Part shown: positions 1-9,275 of the stretch, in pieces
Numbering within the stretch: the stretch's first letter is position 1
How the letters are laid out: each line of letters opens with the position of its first letter
NCBI GenBank assembly: GCA_026075535.2
Contig: AP026541.1
Span: 7,068,001 to 7,132,000 of the forward strand
DNA from: Tricholoma matsutake
Taxonomy: Eukaryota; Basidiomycota; Agaricomycetes; Agaricales; Tricholomataceae
DNA: 64,000 nt
Reading direction: 5' to 3'
The notes under the pieces: generated by a model
Database searches by the model: none
What the model saw: the letters and a program-made list of their open reading frames with translations, nothing else
What the model was told of the DNA's origin: nothing
Position numbers and translations under genes: made by a program

Positions 1-1421
1 CTAATGATGGCATTGACAACTCTGGCTTTCCAATCCACATTGAGGGATTGAAGGTGTAATTTACAGTATTCAGTTAAACTAGAGTCCATATTCCTCTTTC
101 CATTTATGAAGGCTCCTTTTACTGAGAAAGGCTTGAATAACTTGTGGCATACTAGTCCCAACACTTCTACGAGTTCAGATGAAATCAGCACTGGGGGTGA
201 ACCATGGTCAATCAGTGCTCAGATCAGAGTTGGTGCACAAGTCAAGGGGGCATTGATGCAGCATTCCCACCCCAAGTGTGATGGTAATGAAAGATTCAGC
301 ATGTACTTGTTAGCTTCATCTTCCATCATATTGAAATCATCACTGTCCTCATCATCTCCGAACACAGCAGCCACGAATGCACCGCCCTTTGCTTCAAACA
401 CCACTTTCACCTTGAGAGCTGCTGCAACGGTTACGTTCTTGCATGCCTTGGGGGTGGGTCTTCCATTAGTCCTGAGTGGGCAATCTGGTGCAAAGTGTCC
501 TGTGTAAAATAACCTACAACAAAAACATCCACGGTGTGTCCTCAGGACATCATGTTCTGTCTGTGAGAGTTTTGGAGTGACAGGTTGCTGTGTGTTTGTT
601 GTGTTTGTTAGGACACCTGGAGCATTGGGGCTGCTCGTTGATGCTGCCACAGCTGAGGCGTTCGAGGTCGTGGTCCCTCCTCAAGCTGTAGTGACCTTTG
701 TGTTTGCATGGGCCGACACTTGGGCTATCTTCAACCACTCTTCACATTTGTTGAGGTTTTCAACATCAAGGAGGTGAACATGCTGGACCCAGGCCTCGAG
801 GTCTGCAATTGCATCTAGTGTACCATGTGTGTTGTTCGTGTCATATGATGCCTTCAGTGCCGGCGAGAGTCGTGGAACAAAATGTGCATGTAATTTATCT
901 TCTGTGATGTGGTAGTCAGATCCCGCGATCGCAAGCTCCGCGTTGGCTTCACAGACGCTCTCAGTCTAAGTCAGGAATCCTTGCAAGCTTTGCATGGTGA
1001 TTTGAGTGGCAATGAGGTCATCTTTCCAGTTAGGCAGGAGGAATTTGTTCTTGAATTCTGTGAAGAACTTGATGAAAGTGAATGTAATGAGATGGTTGTG
1101 GTGAGTAGTGATCCACGACTGCACTGCTGATGACTTGAAGTTGTAAATGATGCTTAAAACATGCTCATCTTCCAGCAACTTCTTGCTTTGGAAGAACCGA
1201 TGGCACATGTTCTCAAAAATACGAATCACAGGGATTGTCATTTGACCCACTGACAACACAGGCACATGGTTTCCCTTCCCACCCTTCATGGTCGCCAGGG
1301 CATACTGCAGCTCACCCCCAAAAAGCCCATCGCTGTCTATGTCACCAGTTGCCCCTGCCCATACCCCCGCTTCCTCATGAATACCATCTTCCTCGTCCTC
1401 TGAATCGTCAGACTCTGACAA
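1..1421 (-). pseudogene. W2 gag-protease fragment (Ty3/gypsy)
   Basis: Reading leftward from 1421, this is the capsid, nucleocapsid and start of protease of a gypsy element of the same family as the one at 11711-17386, and the two align through most of Gag. A zinc knuckle of form CX2CX6HX4C lies near 490-540, and the protease motif IDHGS near 195-210. The window edge cuts the element in protease. All parts are in one reading frame but broken: a TAG at 966-968 where the relative has Trp, and TGA codons near 650-700 and just before the protease. The N-terminal acidic stretch differs from the relative. It is a dead copy; the upstream start is not clear. Confidence 0.85.
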
Positions 1422-1879
1422 CCCACGAACTTTTCATCCAAGGAATATGGACAACATTGGTGGTGTGGTGAGAGGGCTGGAGCTCCCAGACAGTGGTGCA
1501 ACATGTGACCTACTGCGGGTCGTGACAGGGGCATGGGTGACCTGTGTTCAAGGCAGTGTTGTTTGAGGTTGATGTGGAGAAAGGAAGTTTGTTCCCATCT
1601 CTCAACAGTTTGTCATGGTATTTAACTAATTTTGGGTGACTATATGTGTGACACCAAGGTGACGCGGTAGTGTACAGTGATGTAGGTTCAGTGTTCATGT
1701 GGGTTTCTCAACAAGTTTGATGTCACAAGAGGTTTCCTAAGAAGTTGCAGAAGTAAATGGTGATAATGAGTGAAGAAATTGGTTCTCGAGATTCCAAATC
1801 CAGGCAAATGGCAAATCGCAGATCTCAGTGGGAAAATGTGGTATCGCTAGTTTGAATCACTTTTGTCACAAAAAAAAAG
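1422..1879 (-). other. W2 leader region and T-run primer-binding site
   Basis: This interval joins the W2 5' LTR to its gag. I see no coding function of its own. On the minus strand the LTR is followed by one C, nine T (1870-1878) and GTGAC, the same arrangement as after the 5' LTR at 11711-11933. This T run sits where the primer-binding site should be. Confidence 0.6.
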
Positions 1880-2004
1880 TGGAAGGGAGTAGGGACTCCC
1901 AACACTCAGAGTCTGGAAATGTGATGAACGTGGTATCAATTCAAGGAAAGGTAATTCTACTATTACAAATGTTTGTGTACCTAAGGAACTATACATGTGA
2001 TTGT
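1880..2004 (-). repeat. W2 5' LTR, first part (split by U)
   Basis: It matches the LTRs at 11711-11933 and 17163-17386 in antisense. It begins with the complement of the LTR end TTCCA and stops where U is inserted. Together with 6973-7070 it makes 223 bp, the same length as the W 5' LTR. Confidence 0.85.
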
Positions 2005-2144
2005 TGGAGACGCCTAAGGTGTCTCCTTGCTAGACACAGAGTGCGGTCATGTAGTGATAGGATGACTCTCTATGTACAGGTGATTGGCTACTGACTATGT
2101 GGTCATGTGACTACCTGGAGTAGGTGCCCAGACACCCTACTCCA
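2005..2144 (-). repeat. U 3' LTR
   Basis: 140 bp, nearly identical to 6829-6968. It begins and ends as the complement of TG...CA. The left flank is TTGT. Confidence 0.9.
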
Positions 2145-2651
2145 TCTGCCCACCTCCAAAAAAGGCAATGTCCCCATTGCCACAGAAAGAAAACAAAAAA
2201 AGCTGAAAACAAAATGATAGGTATAGGAATAATATAAACAATGTAACTAGAAAAATTCTATGCATGATATAAAAAATATAATAGTGGAAGACTCAACATG
2301 GGGGTGTCCATCCCAAAGCTCAAAGTGCCTGACCCAAATTGAGGAGATGGGGGTCTTGATCCCAGTCAAGTACTGGAACTGGAGGTACTGGTGCAGGTGT
2401 GGGTGCTCCTCCAAAGGGCACTATGATGGTGGGCTTGCCTGGGCCTATACTGGAGGGGTGTCATCGAGTAATGAAAGGTTGAGTTAGAACAAGAGAAGGC
2501 AAGGCTGGATTAAAAAAATTTTGAGACAAGAAATACTGCGTGGGGGGTCATCTTTGTTGAGTCCATCATCATAATGTCCTGAATGGCTGTGGACAACCCA
2601 TTTTCAGACCAGAGATGTCTTGTGGGGGTGCAGGTGCAGTATGTGGGGGAA

Positions 2652-3033
2652 TGTTAGGAAACCACCCCATTACCTAATAAAATTTCATTTTTATTTTATT
2701 ATGTCAAATTATGCTACACTTTGATAGCATGAGAATTTTATTTCGCATGCATCAAAATGTACGTGCATGTATGAGTGCATTGGTAACAACAATGTACAAT
2801 ATATGTAACATAGTATATAAACCCTAAATATACGCCTAGAGGACCCCAGTTGTGTTCTCTTAGGTATTCCACCTATGTTTTCGGTGTGAAAGGCCTATCT
2901 CAACAAACTCATCTATTAATAACCCCTCGCATCAAAACCATCAATTCCCCCATCACAAGTGTGGATCCCACCCCCTTCTTGTAGAGAGAACCTGCACAGT
3001 CTTAGCTAGCAGATAGTGGGTGTCACCCTAATA
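2652..3033 (+). repeat. T 5' LTR
   Basis: 382 bp, TGTTAGG...CCCTAATA (the final CA has become TA). A TATA box lies at 2814-2820, and 34 bp further an 11-nt segment (2848-2858) is the reverse complement of the primer-binding site at 3036-3046. Confidence 0.9.
2814..2858 (+). promoter_or_regulatory. T LTR TATA box and predicted transcript start
   Basis: TATATAA at 2814-2820. The segment at 2848-2858, about 34 bp downstream, is the likely transcript 5' end because it is the part complementary to the primer-binding site. The start position is inferred, not measured. Confidence 0.5.
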
Positions 3034-3035
3034 GA

Positions 3036-3046
3036 AGAACACAACT
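3036..3046 (+). other. T self-priming primer-binding site
   Basis: AGAACACAACT, 2 nt after the LTR end. It is the exact reverse complement of 2848-2858 in the LTR. It does not begin with TGG, so a whole tRNA 3' end is not the obvious primer. Confidence 0.6.
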
Positions 3047-3508
3047 TCCCATATCAGTGCGCCTTCTCTTACTTGCACATACATCACTGTTTCACTGCGC
3101 CACATCCAATTACTCATCCTTTCGGCATGAGCCAGAAATACTTGTATATATGTAATCTACCTTTTCTTTCATAAGCCGACGCCAGGCCTCACCTTACATT
3201 GCAACTGCCAGTGATTGAGAGGCAGCACTCGTTAGTAGGATAGCTGCAACCAGACAACCAATTGGATCTGGTTTAGTTACGATTTACATCACTCTATTCG
3301 GACGACTATTTTAGTTACAAGCTGAATTCAGTGTTATCTCCGAGATCAGGCACTGTTGGAAGGGTTATTGATCTGAAGTGTCAAATTAGGCGCCTGACAA
3401 ATGACAAATGATTGACAAACCATCACGTGACCTGTAAACATTTGGAGAGGTCTCGAAGAAAAAATCTTGAATTTGTCGAAGAAGTGACTCATCACAGATT
3501 CTACAATT

Positions 3509-4168
3509 ATGTCCAAACCTTCAACTTCTAATCCCAGCCCTAATCCTGTTCCCATACCAGCACTAGAGGCAAAAATTGATGCGCTTATGGTGCAAATGTT
3601 GCAATTAGTGTCAGTGTTGGCAGCATCACAGCCCACACAAGTGGAAGTACAGCCAGAGATGACAGGAGAAAGAGATGATGAGATGGAGGAGATGGTGGAG
3701 TGGATATCGCAGGAGGATGAGACGGTGGAGAAATCCGGAAATGGAAAAGTGCGCTTACCTAAGTACACGCCCCCGCAAATCTTTGACAGTATCATGGAAA
3801 ATACAAAATCCTTCATCAGCTCTATAGTATTGTACATCCATGGGAGGAAGCCAGAGTTTCATACAGCTGAGTCTAGGATTATGTTTGCTCTCTCATACAT
3901 TCAGGGGGGGAAAGCACAGTTCTGGAGAAACAAGGCTATTAATCAAATTGCCATGGGAAATAAACCATTTGCAACCTTCAAGGAGTTTCTGGAGAGATTG
4001 GAGGCACAGTTTGGAGACCCTAATCCAAAGGCGACAGTCAATGCTAAATTAAAGACCATGTGCCAAGGTTCCCTAATGGTGGATGAATTTATTTTGCAGT
4101 TCAAAGCAGAAGCTTTGCAAACAGACGGATCGTACTCGAGCACGCACTCCAGAGTACAAAGTTGGTGA
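3509..4168 (+). pseudogene. T truncated Gag (capsid)
   Basis: Starts at the ATG at 3509. After a Pro/Ser-rich start and an acidic stretch come capsid-like blocks (KSFISSIVLYI, SYIQGGKAQFW, FKEFLERLEAQFGDP) typical of the retrotransposon gag domain. Around residue 200 (about 4115-4122) it is joined, out of frame, to integrase sequence, so the last ~15 residues are not Gag. The zinc knuckle is lost. It could still make a capsid-like protein of about 200 residues. Confidence 0.75.
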
Positions 4169-4688
4169 CTTGGTGTGGCTAAGTACCAAAGACCTGAATA
4201 TTCCATGACCTTCGAGGAAACTTACAGAGAAACAAGTTGGCCCATATGCGATCTTTAAAGTGATCTCACCTAATGCAGTAGTGCTAAAATTGCCCCGATC
4301 ATTCAAGATTGATCCCGAGATTAACGTATCCCATCTGTGCCCTTACTGCCCACCCACTATTCCTGGCCAATAAACTACTCTGCAACCTCCGATAATAGTA
4401 GAAGGTGCTCCAGAATACATAGTTGAAGAAATTCTAGACTCACATCTTCGATGGAACAAATTGGAGTTCTTAATAAAGTGGAAAAACTGTACTGACAAAA
4501 ATAATTTGTGGGAACCCAAAGAGAATTGTAAGCGAGCACGTAATGCAATTGCCCAATTCTTTAAACGTAATCTGAATGCTCTGCATCGCATTGCAAGAAT
4601 GGTGTATGAGGGGATGAGATTCCGGCCTTACCAAAATTTCACAGAGGGGACAGACATAATATTTTCTCACCTGGAAGTCGAGGCATAA
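4123..4688 (+). pseudogene. T integrase C-terminus with chromodomain
   Basis: In the frame reading TPEYKVGDLVWLS this is the typical post-core integrase segment, followed by PRSFKIDPEINVSHL and a chromodomain (YIVEEILDSH...FLIKWKNC...NLWEP) in 4405-4560. TGA near 4206 and TAA near 4371 break it. It is the right-hand side of the internal deletion. Confidence 0.8.
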
Positions 4689-4699
4689 AAGGGGGGTAA

Positions 4700-5101
4700 T
4701 GTTAGGAAACCACCCCATTACCTAATAAAATTTCATTTTTATTTTATTATGTCAAATTACACTACATGACGCCAAATTACGCTACACTTTGATAGCGTGA
4801 GAATTTTATTTCACACGCATCAAAATGTACGCGCATGTACAAGTGCGTCGGTAACAACAATGTACAATATATGTAACATAGTATATAAACCCTAAATATA
4901 TGCCTAGGGGATCCCAGTTGTGTTCTCTTAGGTATTCCACCTACGTTTTCGGTGTGAAAGGCCTATCTCAACAAACTCATCTATTAATAACCCCTTGCAT
5001 CAAAACCATCAATTCCCCCATCATGAGCACGGATCCCGCCCCCTTCTTGTAGAGAGAACCCACACGGTCTTAGCTAGCAGATAGTGGGTGTCACCCTAAC
5101 A
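4700..5101 (+). repeat. T 3' LTR
   Basis: 402 bp, same family as 2652-3033. It is 20 bp longer because of a short tandem duplication near 4755-4775; other differences are mostly transitions. Ends in CA. Confidence 0.9.
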
Positions 5102-6828
5102 GGGAATAGGCAGGGACTCAGCATCATCTGCCCAGTTGAAATGCACAGGAGGTGGTGTAGGGCTCAATGGTGGTTTGATGAGAGGTGGGGGTAATGAGAT
5201 GGTGCATTCCCGGGTGCACTGGGATTGGCATGGGTGCATGGGCAGAGATGGGGGTGTAGCCAGCAAATTGGGGGTGCTCGTGGGTGATGACAGCATCATT
5301 AGTGACACGGTAGGGGTGTAGGAAGCAGTACACAGTGAAACAGCTTGTTTCTGGGCTTTCTGGGGCTTTCTGGGGTGTGTAGGCAGCAAACGAGCCATAG
5401 ACGATGAATGGGGGATGTCCCCGCATGTAGACGACATTGTTGGTGACATGGCAGCTATGTGAGGTGTAGGCGGCATTGGGGGTGACGTAGCAGCAGTGGC
5501 AGGCTCAAGGTGCAGAATGAGGGGCTGGGGATTGAGCTGGGGGGAGCAAGGTGCTACTGGAGGGCTCCTGGGCCTTCATTTGGAGTTCTGGGGTGAGTAA
5601 GTTTGTTTAGTCAAGTAAATGAGGTGTTTCAATGAGCAAACGTGCTCGTCGTTGTGTAACTCCATTGTCTGGGTGTTGTGTGTTCTCTGTACGTTGTTTG
5701 TGACCTGGTTAGCCATCTCTAAAGTGGGGGCAGCCGTTTGCATGCTAGTTGTCGCCCTAGTTGTCATTTTTTGGCCGTTTGGTTCAGGTGTCGTTGCCAT
5801 TGTTGAAAATGATGTGGCGGTGGCAATGGGTGGTTCTGGACGTGAGACAAGGGGCTGTAGAGGCTGCAGGGGGGCTGTAGGTCGACTAGGCAGCAAGTGC
5901 CATCATTGATGAGGCACTGGTAGCTGTTTTGATGCAGGAAATGAGGTGGTTGTCAACGTCATTGGCATCATTGATGGGGCTGATGGGGCCATTGTTAGGG
6001 GTGACATGGCAGGTCTGGTGGGCTTGTTGGGTGGAGAAGAGGTCAGGAGGGTGGGCTGAGGGCTGTCGTTGGTCTGTACTGCTGTCTCACAGGTGTTGCA
6101 AAGCTTGATAGACATCTCCGCATTGTTCAGTAGATGCAGCAGCTCATCATCCTGCACAGTTTGCATGGCAGCGTTGATGGAGGTGGGGGTGGTCTGAGTG
6201 CTCATATCTGTCATTTCACGAGTCATTGACTCCATTTGTATGCTCTCATTGACCTTGGTCCTCTTGCGTTTTGTCTCCCATTTCTCTCGTTCAGCTGTTC
6301 TCCCTTTTTCTTCTCCTTCTCTCAGTCCCCTCTTGTATCCCTCTTGTCTTCCTTCCTCTAGTGTGGTGCTCCATACTTTTTCTTCGTCTTCCTTCCTCAA
6401 CATCTTGAATACATCATTTTCTTTGTTCTCACTAGCCAGGTAGCTTCCTTCCTCATATCCTTCATAGTAGCCCTCCTTCTTTCCTTCATCAAAGGCTTTG
6501 ACCTTTGCATTCTCCAGAAGCTCTAGTATGATGCTCCACAGTAAGCTATTGCATATAACAGCTGTTGACATGGCTGTGGTGGGATTACAAAAGCGGCCAA
6601 TTTCGGGCATAGTACTCAGAGTGGGGATTTGAGAGTTCCCAGGTCCAGGCATGATAGCAGACAAATAGTGAAGCTAGAAATTATACTGGTATTGCAGTTG
6701 AAGGCTGGTGACAAGAGCAAATGAGAGCAACAAGTGTGACAACACAAGAACAAGAACTAAGCAGAGTTGGAGACCACTGAGAGCAGACTGAGAACAGCGT
6801 GAATCGAATCACGCTCTCATCACCAAGA

Positions 6829-6968
6829 TGGAGATGCCTAAGGTGTCTCCTCACTAGACACGGAATGTGGTCATGTAGTGATAGGATGACTCTCTATGTA
6901 CAGGTGATTGGCTACTGACTATGTGGTCATGTGACTACCTGGAGTAGGTGCCCAGACACCCTACTCCA
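6829..6968 (-). repeat. U 5' LTR
   Basis: Copy of 2005-2144 with a few transitions. Followed on the right by TTGT, the second copy of the target duplication. Confidence 0.9.
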
Positions 6969-6972
6969 TTGT

Positions 6973-7070
6973 GACACATGATTGTGATAGACATGTGATC
7001 TGTTGATGTTCGTGATGGTTGCGCTGAATTGGTGAAGCACAATCGTTGTAAGAGAATCCATTCTCTTACA
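6973..7070 (-). repeat. W2 5' LTR, second part
   Basis: It continues the LTR interrupted at 2004 and ends with the complement of TGTAAGAGAA, the LTR start. To its right begins plus-strand integrase sequence (W3), so W2 landed in W3. The other W2 end lies outside the window. Confidence 0.85.
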
Positions 7071-7812
7071 CATGTACAGCATAACCAAATGGGCTGGCGA
7101 AGGGCTCTACCTTGGGTGCATTTTGACATTATGAACACCATTAATGCTTCCACAGGGTTTTCCCCTTTCCAATTGCAGATGGGATGAAGCCCATGAATTC
7201 TGCCCTTGGTATCCTTGGGTGATGGCAAAATGGAAGACATTCGCGCAGTAAACATAATCGAGCAGCTGCGCCAGGACATTATGGAAGCGCAGGATAACAT
7301 GCTGCATGCTAAGACTTCCCAAGCATTATCTGCTAATGTGGATCATTCTTTTCCATTCCAGGAGGGTCAACGCATCAATTGTCAACATTACATAGGAGGC
7401 GAGAATACAAGACTAAAGGAGAAAAATGCATGGCTAAATTCATGCCTCGATACAATGGACTGTACCATGTGACTGAGGCAGTGGCAGAAAAATCCACAGT
7501 AACGGTTGATCTACTCAACAGCCCAAGTATGTTCCCCACTTTCCATACGTCTCAAGTTCTGCCTTTTGTTGAAAATGATAAGGACTTATTCCTGGAGCAC
7601 GAGTTGGAACAGCCTGGGCCCATTTTGGTTGACAATATTGAAGAATTTTTTGTGGACAGAATTTTGGATGAATGGAAGTGAGGCTGAGGAATTCAGTACC
7701 TAGTGCAGTGGTGAGGATTTGGTCCAGAAGAAAACCGATGGCTTCTGGGATGTGAGCTGCAGGATTGCAAGGCCCTGGACATCTGGCTGGCATGGAAAAA
7801 CTCTGGTTGAAG
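7071..7812 (+). pseudogene. W3 integrase tail with chromodomain
   Basis: The first bases read QMGWRRALPWVHFDIMNT, matching the W integrase at 16390-16440. The chromodomain (EEFFVDRILDE..., QYLVQW, GFGPEENRW) ends near 7810. Stops inside are TGA at positions where this family has Arg, for example twice around 7680-7686. The rest of the element to the left is lost or displaced by W2. It is a relative of W with a different LTR. Confidence 0.8.
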
Positions 7813-7945
7813 TACATACCTTTTTCTTCTGGTGTCCAGCCGGTAGCTTTTCCCCACTGGGGTTTTTAATGCACCCACACCTGTTTACTTATTTTTCAAA
7901 GGTGGGTTAAAAGGTTTTGTTTCTTTTTTTTATGGAGGGGGAGGG

Positions 7946-8113
7946 TGTAACGAGGTTACTAGTATTTATGCATATTTACTGATCATGACGTGACATACAG
8001 ACAATACTAAACTGGACACTTAACTAGAAACCACCACCATCTGTATATACAAAGCACTAAAAGACATCTCTTCTGCCTGTTCTGTTTGCGTATTCCAAAC
8101 TAGTGAGGTTACA
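7946..8113 (+). repeat. W3 3' LTR
   Basis: Begins TGTAACGAGG directly after the purine tract GGAGGGGGAGGG and ends GAGGTTACA, 168 bp. Only one copy is in the window, so the boundaries rest on the polypurine tract and the TG...CA ends. Confidence 0.65.
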
Positions 8114-8473
8114 TGTCACCATATGACATGTCCTTCCATCTCCTCCCAGAATGTGCAAGTGGGATGGTATAGCTGGAGCTAACTGACTATGACATGTGAC
8201 TGGCTGGGGTTCTATCAACATGATCACATGATCACCTGGAGGGGTGCCTCACACCACTCCATCCACCCATGTCCCAAATGGTAATGTCCTTGTTGCCAGC
8301 AGAAAAACAACCAGAAAAAAAAAACCATGCAAATGAAAAAATAAGAATGATCTAAATTCTAAAATTTCTGTAGCCAAGAAAAATCTATGATTGCAATAAA
8401 AAATAAAATAAAATTCAACAACAGGGTGCCCATCCCAATGCCTGAAGGGCCCTACTCAAGTCGGCAAGGCAGG
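8114..8473 (-). mobile_element. U2: 3' end of a second U-like element
   Basis: An LTR of about 148 bp (8114-8261, TGTCACC...CACTCCA) is followed by sequence like that next to the U 3' LTR, then on the minus strand by the C-terminus of the U-type ORF (ALQALGWAPCC, stop near 8415). It is cut off at 8474 by the X-old LTR. Confidence 0.6.
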
Positions 8474-8913
8474 TATAAGGGCAACCTTAGAGGCCACTTA
8501 ATTAATGGACTAGCAAAGGAAAATCCAAAGTTAAAATTATAGTATATATTACAGGGATTGGAGGTGCACCTAGCAAAGGGAAATCCGAAGAGAAAACTCT
8601 AAGGACCCCTTTGCCAATGCCCAGTATATGTGAAGACTGCAAAAATCAAATAATAACCTAAAAATAGAAAAGGTGGAGATAGGGAGATCAAGGCCGCTGA
8701 ATGACATCATACCAAGGGGTAGATGTCAGAAAGGGTACTCTGCCTCTAAATATAAAACTGTCAACATGCACAAATGTGATAGAAAGGTAAATTAGTAATA
8801 AAATAAGGAAAAATCATAGAAAATGAAGAATAGAAGGAAATGAAGTGAGGAAAAATATAGGATGAACATAAAAAATAGGTGAAACACATGGGGTACCCCC
8901 TAGTCCCCTTACA
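8474..8913 (-). repeat. X-old 3' LTR
   Basis: About 440 bp, clearly diverged from the 426-bp X LTRs at 32770 and 38391, starting with the same TATAAGGGC and ending CCCCTTACA. The internal sequence starts with TCACCCCCTCTCTAAG, the complement of the polypurine tract. Confidence 0.9.
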
Positions 8914-9001
8914 TCACCCCCTCTCTAAGATGCATTTCCCCAATGCATTTGAAATTGCATACAACCAAAGTCAATGACTTGAATGCAATACGGTGCAGCA
9001 G
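8914..9001 (-). pseudogene. X-old pol 3' end
   Basis: It matches 33196-33283 of X-young, the last codons of pol and the polypurine tract. It ends with AGCAG, the first copy of the Y target duplication. Confidence 0.75.
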
Positions 9002-9188
9002 TGTAGTAAACTGGGGGGTAGACTTTGCTTTCATGCAACACTAACATGCATAACATATATTGATGTTGGTAAGGTAAAAAGTCTGTTTATCTGAATAGGA
9101 ACTGGCCCTTATAAAGGGTCCAGTACAAGGCTATCAAAAGGTAAAGTAAATATATATAAAGACTGACAACTAGTCAGCCACCACTACA
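9002..9188 (-). repeat. Y 3' LTR
   Basis: 187 bp, complement of TG...CA ends. Left flank AGCAG. Confidence 0.92.
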
Positions 9189-9275
9189 CTCTCCCCCTTT
9201 GGCTTGAACCCGGAGGGCAAGCCACGACCATCCCAAGATATCAAGAAGGAAACGTGATGCAAGAAGAATTACTTT

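Larger units (their letters stand above)
2652..5101 (+). mobile_element. T: internally deleted Ty3/gypsy element
   Basis: LTRs at 2652-3033 and 4700-5101, with a perfect 5-bp target duplication GGGAA (2647-2651 and 5102-5106). It is inserted in the 3' part of the U ORF. Inside are a gag start and an integrase/chromodomain tail; protease, reverse transcriptase, RNase H and most of integrase are missing, so it is non-autonomous. A purine tract AAAAGGGGGG precedes the 3' LTR. Confidence 0.92.
2289..6652 (-). pseudogene. U ORF: repeat-rich acidic/Pro-rich protein (interrupted)
   Basis: The ORF starts at the ATG at 6652-6650 and runs in one frame to 5107, then, after the T insertion, from 2651 to about 2289. 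The N-terminal third has glycine/glutamate repeats of the type EG-KKEGYYEGYEEG and then a Lys/Arg/Glu-rich, probably coiled-coil stretch. The middle has STQT and CNTC-like patches, the rest is Pro/Ser/Thr-rich, and the end carries DW-DP and ALGW motifs. No enzyme motif is visible. Internal stops are all TGA (5903, 5576, 2569 and further left), with no frameshift. The tail at 8262-8473 shares the ALGW-type C-terminus, so this is the element's own conserved ORF. I recall similar uncharacterised proteins being common in mushroom genomes, unverified. Confidence 0.6.
2005..6968 (-). mobile_element. U: small LTR element without gag/pol, split by T
   Basis: Two 140-bp LTRs (2005-2144, 6829-6968), TGG...CCA, flank about 2.2 kb of own sequence plus the 2.45-kb T insertion. 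The target duplication is TTGT (2001-2004 and 6969-6972), 4 bp. On the minus strand the 5' LTR is followed by TCT and then TGGTGATGAGAGC, a tRNA-type primer-binding site starting TGG. A purine-rich GGAGGTGGG precedes the 3' LTR. Net length is about 2.5 kb. There is no reverse transcriptase or integrase, so it would have to move with enzymes supplied in trans. Confidence 0.85.

Noticed and set aside
6969..7070. Promoter or gene start for the plus-strand integrase at 7071
   Set aside because: This is the second half of the W2 LTR in antisense; the integrase is only a truncated remnant.
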